Positions 36,710-43,631 of a stretch of 52,788 nucleotides of DNA are shown here, one piece after another. This stretch comes from CAKZKT01 sp034434235 (GTDB taxonomy: Bacteria > Chloroflexota > Anaerolineae > CG2-30-64-16), in NCBI GenBank assembly GCA_034434235.1, contig DAOTZV010000054.1:1-52788 (forward strand). Reading direction: 5' to 3'. The translations under genes were made by a program, and so were the position numbers. The notes beneath the pieces are model-generated. The model ran no database searches and was not told the origin of the DNA. It saw nothing but the letters and a program-made list of their open reading frames with translations. The stretch's first letter is position 1. Every line of letters starts with the position of its first letter.

Positions 36710-38350
36710 ATGCCTACTATTCCGATCTCGATTGCGCCGGAGGGCAACCGGCTTCAGACGGCCGATGGCCGACCTTTCTTTGCCGTCATCGTGAACTACG
36801 TCGGCCACCGCGATCGCGCCTGGGCGCAATTCATGCCGGGCCGGTTCGACCCCGCGTTGATCGAAGACGACTTCCGCCTGGCGCGCCGGGCGGGCGCCAA
36901 CACGATTCGCACGTTCGTTGCCGCGCCCCTGCAAAACGAATTCACGCGCGGCGACTGGAGCAAGCTCGACGCGCTGGTCGAGGCCGGCCGCCGCGCCGAC
37001 GTGTACCTGCTCTTGACCCTGGCCGATTACGGGCCGACCTATGTGCAATCCATGGCGGCCCATGCCCGGCTGATCGCCGAGCACTTCAGGGGCGATCCCA
37101 CGATCCTCGGCTACGACCTCTACAACGAGCCGCGCTTCTACAACCTGGCGCTGTTGCACTATCCCCAACCGGTGCCGCTGCTGACTGCCGACCTGGCCGC
37201 CATCTACCCGGCGAAACAAAGTCCGGCCGAGGCGCTGGCCTGGGCACGCGGCGAGGGCCGGGTGCCCGCCTGGGTATCCGACGCGGATGCGATCCGCTAT
37301 GCCCATGCCTACACGCTCTACAAAGACTTTTTGGCCGCGGCATCGGCCTGGGCCAACGGCCGCAACCTGGCCGCGACCGTGGCGCACTTCATGCGCGCGC
37401 CCGAGGCGCAACCCTGGCAACCCTTCCTGGATGCGCTGGATGCCACCCTTGCGGCATGGCTTGCGCCGCAGGCGGCCGCCATCCGCTCGGCCGATCCCGG
37501 CCGCCTGATCACGGTCGGCTGGAGCGATCCGATCCTGGCCGGCCTGCCGGCCAACGCGCAGCTCGATTTCCTGAGCCTGCACCGCTATCCGCCGGCCGCG
37601 TTGCGCTGGCTGGACTATCATCTGCGCATGGCAACCGCGCTGATCGAGGCTTTCCCCGGCAAGCCCGTCCTGTTGACCGAGTTCGGCTATCCGACCAGCG
37701 ATCTCGATCCTGCCCTGGCCGCCATCTACGAAAGCATTGGATGGTTGCGTGCGTGCGAGCTGGGATTGTCCGGAGTGGGCAAATGGATGCTGTGGGACCT
37801 GCCGCCCGGCCCCAACCCGCGCGAGCGCAGCTTCGGCCTTTACGCCGCGGACGGTGTGCCCAAGCCGGGTGCGTTGGCCCTCTCCGCGCTGCGGGATGCA
37901 CTGGAGCCGTGCCCCGTGCCGTGCGGCCCGCTCGTCCTGGGCGCCGGCGACGTGCCATCCTACAGCTTCGTCACAGAACAGGCGCGCCTCTTCGGGGGCA
38001 ACGCCATGGCCGGCGACGACGTGGTGCGCTGGGAGGGGATCGGGCCGGGCCAGATCTTCGCCATCTGGCCCGCCTTCGATCTCGTCCGCATTCGAGCCAC
38101 GGCCGCCGGCCAGGTGACGTTCGATCCGGGGCGCCTGTACGGCGACGCAGAACTGGAAGAGTATGACCTGAGGACGGACGGCGTTCCCTGTCCCCATGAG
38201 CGCAGCGGCTCCGCGTTGCAGTTCAGGATCGCGCCCCCGCAGGTGATCGAGTGTCGCTATCGCCTGGCCGTGCCCGATCCTGCTCTCCAACCCGACCGAG
38301 GTCCATCCACGCAACTTCATCCATCATCGCAAAGGAGAGTGAACTCATGA
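36710..38350 (+). CDS. GH5-like glycoside hydrolase
   Basis: 546 aa from ATG 36710 (GAGG 6 nt upstream; an earlier in-frame start at 36653 is not supported). No signal peptide visible, so likely cytoplasmic. TIM-barrel motifs: FFAVIVNYVGHRDRAW, GANTIRTFV, YDLYNEPRF (acid/base Glu), LHRYPPAALRWLDYHL and VLLTEFGYPTSD (nucleophile Glu). A C-terminal ~130-residue domain follows. The stop overlaps the DegV start (ATGA at 38347), so its last residues are encoded across DegV's ribosome site. Resembles cellulase/mannanase-fold proteins; substrate unknown. Confidence 0.8.
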   Translation: MPTIPISIAPEGNRLQTADGRPFFAVIVNYVGHRDRAWAQFMPGRFDPALIEDDFRLARRAGANTIRTFVAAPLQNEFTRGDWSKLDALVEAGRRADVYLLLTLADYGPTYVQSMAAHARLIAEHFRGDPTILGYDLYNEPRFYNLALLHYPQPVPLLTADLAAIYPAKQSPAEALAWARGEGRVPAWVSDADAIRYAHAYTLYKDFLAAASAWANGRNLAATVAHFMRAPEAQPWQPFLDALDATLAAWLAPQAAAIRSADPGRLITVGWSDPILAGLPANAQLDFLSLHRYPPAALRWLDYHLRMATALIEAFPGKPVLLTEFGYPTSDLDPALAAIYESIGWLRACELGLSGVGKWMLWDLPPGPNPRERSFGLYAADGVPKPGALALSALRDALEPCPVPCGPLVLGAGDVPSYSFVTEQARLFGGNAMAGDDVVRWEGIGPGQIFAIWPAFDLVRIRATAAGQVTFDPGRLYGDAELEEYDLRTDGVPCPHERSGSALQFRIAPPQVIECRYRLAVPDPALQPDRGPSTQLHPSSQRRVNS

Positions 38351-39210
38351 CCCGCATCGTTGCCGATACCCTCTGCGGCCTGTCGTTGGAGACGGCCCGT
38401 GAGCTGGGCATCCCGCTGATCTCGCAGATCATCATCTTCGGCCAGGAATCGTTTCGAGAAGGCATTGACATGGACCATGCGGCCTTCATGGCCCGGCTGC
38501 GCGCCGGCAAGGAGCTGCCCAAGACGGCCGCGCCCTACCCCGGCGATTTCATCGCAGTCTTCGCGGAGCTGGTCAAGACAGGCGAAAGCATCGTCTGCAT
38601 CCACCCCTCGACCGATGTGAGCGGCACCGTGCGCTCGGCTCTCACCGCCAGCGAGTCGTTCCCCGAGGCCGACATCCGCGTCATTGACACGCGCACCATC
38701 GCCGGTCCGCTGGCGAGCATCGTCCTGGCCGCCCATCGCGCGGCAAAGGCCGGCGCGACGGCCGATGAAGTGGAGGCGCTCGTGCGCGAGATGATGCCGC
38801 GCGCGCGCATCTACTTCCTGGTGGACACGCTGGAGTACCTGCGCCGCGGGGGGCGCATCGGCGGCGCGGCGGCCCTGGTGGGGAGCATCCTCCAGGTCAA
38901 GCCGATCCTCACCTTCACCGGCGGCAAGGTCGAGCCCTTCGAGAAGGAACGCACCAAGAAGCGCGCGCTCGGCCGCCTGCTCGAGCTGGTACGTGCGGAA
39001 GCCGCGCCGGGCCCAGAGGCGCACATCACCATCATGCACACCGCCGCGGCCGAAGACGCCGCGCACCTGGCCGCGGAGCTGCGAGCCGATTTCGGCGCCG
39101 ACATCCCGATCATGGACCTGGTGCCGGCCATCGTCACCCATGCCGGGCCGGGCGCCCTGGCGGTCGGCTTCTTTGCCCCGGCCACAAACACGGAGCATCC
39201 CAGGCTATGA
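38347..39210 (+). CDS. degV: DegV family fatty-acid-binding protein
   Basis: 287 aa. DegV proteins bind fatty acids, some delivering them to the FakA kinase. Motifs: IVADTLCGLSLETARELGI at the N-terminus, KTAAPYPGDFIAVF (the TSxPS region, here modified), CIHPSTDVSGTVRSA, VIDTRTIAGPLA, DTLEYLRRGGRIGG and LQVKPILTF. ATG 38347 overlaps the upstream stop by 4 nt and has AAAGGAGAG. No FakA-like gene is in the window. Confidence 0.9.
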   Translation: MTRIVADTLCGLSLETARELGIPLISQIIIFGQESFREGIDMDHAAFMARLRAGKELPKTAAPYPGDFIAVFAELVKTGESIVCIHPSTDVSGTVRSALTASESFPEADIRVIDTRTIAGPLASIVLAAHRAAKAGATADEVEALVREMMPRARIYFLVDTLEYLRRGGRIGGAAALVGSILQVKPILTFTGGKVEPFEKERTKKRALGRLLELVRAEAAPGPEAHITIMHTAAAEDAAHLAAELRADFGADIPIMDLVPAIVTHAGPGALAVGFFAPATNTEHPRL

Positions 39211-40331
39211 CCCTCACCATCACCGCCGTCAATACCGAATCGCGCCGCGACGTCAACCGCTTTGTGATGCTCCCGTTCCGCCTGTACGAGGGATGTCGGC
39301 CCTGGGTGCCGCCCCTGGTGGACGATGTGAAGCTGATGCTCGACCGCCGGCGCTATCCGTTCTACCAGCATTCCGACGCGGCCTTCTTCCTGGCCGAACG
39401 CGACGGCCGGGACGTGGGCCGGATCGCGGTGCTGGATAATCGGCACTACAACGAGCACTGGCGCAGCCGGACCGCCTTCTTCTACCTCTTCGACGCGGAA
39501 GACGACCTCGAAGCCGCGCGCGGGCTCTTCGCGGCCGCCGAGGCGTGGGCGCGCAGCCGGGGCTTGACCAAGATGGTCGGCGCGAAGGGCTTCCTCCAGG
39601 GCGATGGCCTGGGGATATTGGTGGACGGCTTCGAGCACCACCCGGCCGTCGGCATTCCCTACAATCATCCGTACTACGCCGCGCTCATCGAGGGGTGCGG
39701 CTATCGCCGGCAGCGCGACTTCTACTCGGCCTATTTGCCGGGCAACACCCGGTTGCCGGAGCGCGTGCATCGCATCGCCGAGAAGATGATGGCGCAGCGG
39801 GGCTTCACGATCAAGACGTTCGCCAGCAAACGCGAGCTGCGGCGTTGGATTCCGCGCATCGTCCGGCTCTACAACGACACGTTCGTGGAGAATTGGGAGT
39901 TCAACCCGGTGACCGAGGCCGAAGCAAAGGTGATCGGCGAGCGGCTGTTGATGATCGCGGATCCGAAGCTGATCAAGCTGGTGATGAAGGGGGACGAGAT
40001 CGCCGGCTTCCTGTTCGGCTTCCCCGACATCTCCGAAGGGATCCGGCGGGCGCGGGGCCGCATCTGGCCGTTCGGCTGGTTCTGGCTGCTGCGCGAATTC
40101 CGTCGCACGCGTTGGATCAACCTGAACGGCGCCGGCATCCTGGCGCCCTATCGCGGTTTGGGGGTCAACGCCATCCTCTACACCGAGATGGAGAAGACGA
40201 TCCGCTCAGGCCATTTCGAACACGCCGACATCGTACAGATCGAGGAGCACGTGTTGACGCTGGCCGACACCCGCACGATGGGCGGTCAGATCTACAAGAC
40301 GCATCGCATCTACGAAAAGGACCTGTCCTGA
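39207..40331 (+). CDS. GNAT-like acyltransferase
   Basis: 374 aa, cytoplasmic. Two-part protein: N-terminal FVMLPFRLYEGCRPWVPPL with RDVGRIAVLDNRHYN and FLQGDGLGILVDGFEHHP, then a C-terminal GNAT-like half (KGDEIAGFLFGFPDIS, GILAPYRGLGVNAILYTEM). This is a widespread uncharacterised GNAT group. ATGA overlap with degV at 39207 makes it the third member of a coupled trio; a lipid-related role would fit DegV but is inference. Confidence 0.78.
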   Translation: MTLTITAVNTESRRDVNRFVMLPFRLYEGCRPWVPPLVDDVKLMLDRRRYPFYQHSDAAFFLAERDGRDVGRIAVLDNRHYNEHWRSRTAFFYLFDAEDDLEAARGLFAAAEAWARSRGLTKMVGAKGFLQGDGLGILVDGFEHHPAVGIPYNHPYYAALIEGCGYRRQRDFYSAYLPGNTRLPERVHRIAEKMMAQRGFTIKTFASKRELRRWIPRIVRLYNDTFVENWEFNPVTEAEAKVIGERLLMIADPKLIKLVMKGDEIAGFLFGFPDISEGIRRARGRIWPFGWFWLLREFRRTRWINLNGAGILAPYRGLGVNAILYTEMEKTIRSGHFEHADIVQIEEHVLTLADTRTMGGQIYKTHRIYEKDLS

Positions 40332-40335
40332 GAAC

Positions 40336-40462
40336 GGGCCGCGGATAAACGCGGATGAACGCGGATAAGAAGAATAGGAACCGAATCCGCGTTCGTCTGC
40401 GCCGATCCGCGGCCCACGCCATGAAGACCGAATCCGCGTTCGTCTGCGCCGATCCGCGGCCC
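40336..40462. repeat. 36-bp direct repeats and inverted arm between convergent genes
   Basis: Identical 36-bp copies at 40380-40415 and 40427-40462, start to start 47 bp, beginning ACCGAATCCGCG and ending GATCCGCGGCCC. GGGCCGCGGAT at 40336-40346 is the reverse complement of the repeat's end, and GCGGATAAACGCGGATGAACGCGGATAA is a related degenerate array. It occupies the gap between the GNAT gene and rnc (40332-40482) and can form long hairpins, possibly acting as a transcript end. Confidence 0.8.
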
Positions 40463-40482
40463 GAAGGGGAATAAACGCCGCG

Positions 40483-41226
40483 CTACTCGTGCATTCGTGC
40501 CTCATTCGTGGACGGCGGCAGCGGCGCCCACTCGGCCTGGCGCGCCAGCGCGTCGGCTGCGGCGCGCTGGGCGGCCACCTGCTTGGCGTGGCCCTCCCCT
40601 ACGCCGCAGACAGCGTCGCCCAGATACACCTCCACGGTGAAGATCCGCGCGTGGTCGGGGCCTTCGGCTTTCACCGTCCGGTAGCGCGGCGTAACGCCCA
40701 GGAGCCCCTGCGCCAGCTCCTGAAGCCGGCTCTTGGGGTCCTTATCGGCCACCTCGGTTTGGGCATTGCTCAGCTCCTGCTCCATAAGCGGCATCACGAA
40801 ATCGGCCACGGCCACCAGTCCGCGATCCAGATAGAGCGCGCCGATCAACGCCTCGAAGGCCGCGCAGAGGGTGGCCGGCCGCGTGCGGCCGCCCGTGTCC
40901 ACCTCGCCGTGGCCCATCAACAGCGCCTCGCCGAGGCCCAACTGTCCGGCCAGCCGCGCCAGGGTCTCGCGGCGCACCAGGGCCGCGCGCAGATTGGTCA
41001 GCTCGCCCTCGCGCGCTTCGGGAAAGCGACGGAACAATACATCGGCCAACAGAAAATCGAGGACCGCATCGCCCAGATACTCCAGGCGTTCGTTATCGTC
41101 CCAATCCACTTCGGGATGCTCGTTCAAGTAGGAGCGATGGGTAAGGGCCGTGCGCAAAAGCTGCGGATCGTTGAACACCAGCCCATTCCGCTCGGCAAAC
41201 GCCTGAACAACGGCCATTTCATCCAC
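40483..41226 (-). CDS. rnc: Ribonuclease III
   Basis: Double-strand-specific RNase for rRNA and mRNA processing. 247 aa from GTG 41226, chosen because AGGAG lies 11 nt upstream; ATG 41217 is close by, and the longer start at 41259 has only repeat DNA before it. Catalytic signature NERLEYLGDAVLDFLLADVLF, then AAFEALIGALYLDRG, and a C-terminal dsRBD (DPKSRLQELAQGLLGVTPRY, AKQVAAQRAAADALA). In an organism with many transcribed palindromes it would meet many hairpin substrates. Confidence 0.95.
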   Translation of the reverse strand: MDEMAVVQAFAERNGLVFNDPQLLRTALTHRSYLNEHPEVDWDDNERLEYLGDAVLDFLLADVLFRRFPEAREGELTNLRAALVRRETLARLAGQLGLGEALLMGHGEVDTGGRTRPATLCAAFEALIGALYLDRGLVAVADFVMPLMEQELSNAQTEVADKDPKSRLQELAQGLLGVTPRYRTVKAEGPDHARIFTVEVYLGDAVCGVGEGHAKQVAAQRAAADALARQAEWAPLPPSTNEARMHE

Positions 41227-41259
41227 AGGTCCGGCGACTCCTGAGAGAGAGTTGGGCAT

Positions 41260-41294
41260 GAAACGTGAAACGTGAAACGTAAAACGTAAAACGT
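41260..41294. repeat. Heptamer tandem repeat upstream of rnc
   Basis: Five copies of a 7-bp unit, GAAACGT three times then AAAACGT twice. Same unit as at 11681-11715 upstream of panC; in both places it lies just upstream of a minus-strand ribosome site. Confidence 0.85.
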
Positions 41295-41338
41295 CAAGCT
41301 TCCAGCCTCAAGCACCAGTATAGCACAGCGGCGGCGCT

Positions 41339-41366
41339 TTGTCATTCTCGGCGTCTGATGTATAAT
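41339..41366 (+). promoter_or_regulatory. Promoter for a short leader or small RNA
   Basis: TTGTCA (41339-41344), 16-bp spacer, perfect TATAAT (41361-41366). Confidence 0.6.
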
Positions 41367-41372
41367 CGAAAT

Positions 41373-41458
41373 TGACAACCGGCGCGAGGGCGCCATGCGG
41401 GCGTTCGGCGCCGTCGGCACGATCTTCAAGCCCCAGACGAATGTGGTCTGGGGTTTTT
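41373..41458 (+). ncRNA. Candidate ~86-nt leader/small RNA upstream of ftsY
   Basis: Bounded by the promoter at 41339-41366 and an intrinsic terminator at 41431-41458 (CCCCAGAC, 7-nt loop, GTCTGGGG, TTTTT). Inside are GGCGC-GAGG-GCGCC and GGCG-TTCGG-CGCC hairpins. It lacks the GGAA tetraloop and AGCAG asymmetric loop expected of SRP RNA, so I do not call it ffs. Either a stand-alone small RNA or an attenuated leader of ftsY 60 nt downstream. Confidence 0.5.
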
Positions 41459-41460
41459 AG
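41395..41460 (+). CDS. Possible 21-aa leader peptide running through a terminator
   Basis: ATG 41395 with GAGG 5 nt upstream opens a frame that ends at TAG 41458-41460, right at the terminator's T run. The terminator stem itself encodes KPQTNVVWGF. Translation would disrupt the terminator and let transcription continue into ftsY. Very short and without homology evidence. Confidence 0.3.
   Translation: MRAFGAVGTIFKPQTNVVWGF
41431..41458 (+). terminator. Intrinsic terminator ahead of ftsY
   Basis: Perfect 8-bp stem CCCCAGAC (41431-41438) / GTCTGGGG (41446-41453), loop GAATGTG, then five T. Confidence 0.8.
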
Positions 41461-41466
41461 CGCACT

Positions 41467-41492
41467 GTAGGGCCGGATGAATCCGGCCCTAC
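41467..41492. repeat. GTAGGGC-family palindrome with CGGAT core
   Basis: GTAGGGCCGGAT-GA-ATCCGGCCCTAC: perfect 12-bp arms around 2 nt. Outer GTAGGGC/GCCCTAC matches the carA element (1448-1471), but the inner five bases are CGGAT instead of GAAAT, with matching change in the other arm. An ATG inside it (41477) is in frame with ftsY and could be mistaken for its start. Confidence 0.85.
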
Positions 41493-41518
41493 GCCATGTA
41501 CGCAACGAGAGGCAACAC

Positions 41519-42469
41519 GTGTTCGGGCTATTTCGCAAATCACCGGAACAACAGGCGCAAGAGCAGGCGCGGATCGAGGCAAGCCTGGCCAAAACGCGGC
41601 AGGGCTTCCTGGGCCGCATCGCCACACTGTTTCAGGCCAACGAGATCACCGACGACACCTGGACCGAGCTGGAAGAGCTGCTCGTCCAGGCCGACGTGGG
41701 GGTGAACACAGCGCTTCAGGTGGTGGAGCGCCTGCGGACGCGCGTCAAGAAAGAAAACCTGAAGCGGATGGAAGACGTGCGCGCCGCGCTGAAACAAGAG
41801 CTGGTGCGCCTGCTGGAACATCCGCCCTTCACCAGCCTGGACGAGCCGCGCATGCTCTCGGTCGTGCTGGTCGTCGGCGTGAACGGCTCGGGCAAGACGA
41901 CCAGCATCGCCAAACTGGCCCGCTACTACAAGAACCGGGGGCGCAAGGTCGTACTGGCGGCCGCCGACACGTTTCGGGCCGCGGCCATAGACCAGCTCAA
42001 GATCTGGGGCGAGCGCGCCGGCGTCGAGGTCATCGCACAGGCGCCCGGCGCCGATCCGGGCGCGGTCGTCTACGACGCGATCCGGGCGTGCCAGGAAAGC
42101 CGCAAGGCCGATCTGCTGATCGTGGACACCGCCGGCCGGCTGCACACCAAGTACAACCTGATGAAGGAGCTGGAGAAGGTGCGCGCGGTCTGTGCGCGGC
42201 AGGTGCACAACGCGCCCCACGAAACGCTGTTGGTGCTGGACGCCACCACCGGCCAGAACGCCATCAGCCAGGCGAAGCACTTCAAAGACTCCGTCCAGGT
42301 CAGCGGCATCATCCTGACCAAGCTGGACGGCACGGCCAAGGGCGGCATCGTCTTCGCCATCGAACAGGAACTGGGCTTGCCCGTGCGCTTCGTCGGCACC
42401 GGCGAGAAGCTGGACGACCTCGCCGAGTTCGACCCGGTCGCCTTCGTGAACGGTATCTTCAAGCCCTGA
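41519..42469 (+). CDS. ftsY: Signal recognition particle receptor FtsY
   Basis: SRP-dependent targeting GTPase at the membrane. 316 aa from GTG 41519, giving MFGLFRKSPEQQ, the usual FtsY N-terminus, with GAGAGG 7 nt upstream. N domain (GFLGRIATLFQANEITDDTW), then G-domain motifs VNGSGKTTSIAKLA (about residues 120-133), DTFRAAAIDQL, IVDTAGRLHTK and LTKLDGTAKGG. The acidic A domain is almost absent. First of ftsY-prfB-smc; smc-ftsY association is common in bacteria. Confidence 0.97.
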   Translation: MFGLFRKSPEQQAQEQARIEASLAKTRQGFLGRIATLFQANEITDDTWTELEELLVQADVGVNTALQVVERLRTRVKKENLKRMEDVRAALKQELVRLLEHPPFTSLDEPRMLSVVLVVGVNGSGKTTSIAKLARYYKNRGRKVVLAAADTFRAAAIDQLKIWGERAGVEVIAQAPGADPGAVVYDAIRACQESRKADLLIVDTAGRLHTKYNLMKELEKVRAVCARQVHNAPHETLLVLDATTGQNAISQAKHFKDSVQVSGIILTKLDGTAKGGIVFAIEQELGLPVRFVGTGEKLDDLAEFDPVAFVNGIFKP

Positions 42470-42513
42470 TACCCAATCCCTAATACCTACTTTCAAGGAA
42501 CAGGAACCCAACC

Positions 42514-43621
42514 ATGAGCATCCAGGAACAACTCCAGACCCTCGCCGACCAAATCGAAACGATGCGGAGGCGTCTTTGACATCGCCGGCAAAAAAGCAGA
42601 GATTGCCCGGCTCGAAGAAGAATCGGCCAAACCGGAGATCTGGGCCGACCCGAACACGGCCAAGACGATCATGCGCAAGCTGGCCGGCCTGCGCGAACAG
42701 GTAAACACCTGGGACAAGCTGGCCGCCGAAGTGGCCGACGCCCAGACGTTGCTGGAGATGGCGGTCGAGGCCGACGACCAGCAAATCATGGAAGAAGTGG
42801 CGGCCGAAGCCGAGAAGCTGGCGAAGCGCTACGCCGACCTGGAGTTCCAGCTTGCGCTCAGCGGGCCGTATGACAACAACCCCGCCATCCTGTCGGTGCA
42901 CGCCGGCGTCGGCGGCACCGAGGCGCAGGATTGGGCGCAGATGCTGCTGCGCATGTACCTGCGTTGGGCCGAGCGCCACGGCTACGAGGTGGAGATCACC
43001 AACCTGCTCGACGGCGAAGAGGCCGGCATCAAGACGGCCACGGTGGAGATCACCGGGCCGTGGGCCTACGGCTACCTGAAGGCCGAGCGCGGGGTTCACC
43101 GCCTGGTGCGCATCAGCCCGTTCGACGCCTCGGCCCGGCGCCACACATCGTTCGCCCTGGTCGAAGTACTGCCCATGCTGGAGGACGACATCAACATCGA
43201 GATCCGGCCGGAAGACATCAAGATGGACGTCTACCGGTCGGCCGGCGCGGGCGGCCAGCACATGCAGAAGAACTCCACCGCGGTGCGCCTGACGCACATC
43301 CCGACGGGGATCGTGGTGACATGCCAGAACGAGCGCAGCCAGTTGCAAAACCGCGAGTCGGCCATGAAGGTGCTGCGCGGCAAGCTCTACGACATCGAGC
43401 TGCAGAAGCGGGAAGAGGAAGAGGCCCGGCTGAAAGGCAAACACGTCGAGGCCGGCTGGGGCAACCAGATCCGTTCCTACGTCCTCCAACCGTACCAGAT
43501 GGTGAAGGACCTGCGCACCAACGTGGAAACCAGCAACACGACCGCCGTCCTGGACGGCGACATAGATCTGTTCATCCAGGCCTGGTTGAAGGAACAGGTC
43601 GGTTCTAACGGTCAAACATGA
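42514..43621 (+). CDS. prfB: Peptide chain release factor 2, programmed +1 frameshift
   Basis: RF2 terminates at UGA and UAA. ATG 42514 (AGGAA upstream) opens 21 codons ending CTT, then in-frame TGA at 42577-42579. Skipping T42577 continues at GAC 42578 for 347 more codons to TGA 43619-43621, total about 368 aa. The site reads CGGAGGCGTCTTTGAC: internal Shine-Dalgarno, slippery CTT and TGA-C, as in classical prfB autoregulation. Main-frame motifs: RISPFDAS (SPF stop-codon tripeptide) and GAGGQHMQKNSTAVRLTH (catalytic GGQ, near residue 246). Confidence 0.97.
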
Positions 43622-43631
43622 TGGCACACTG

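Noticed and set aside
40380..40462. Minimal two-repeat CRISPR
   Set aside because: Spacer is only 11 bp and there are no further repeats; fits a duplicated intergenic repeat better.
41373..41458. SRP (4.5S) RNA next to ftsY
   Set aside because: Position is suggestive but the conserved GGAA loop and the asymmetric AGCAG loop are absent.
41477..41518. ATG 41477 as the ftsY start
   Set aside because: The ATG lies inside a repeat palindrome; GTG 41519 has a ribosome site and gives the usual MFGLF N-terminus.
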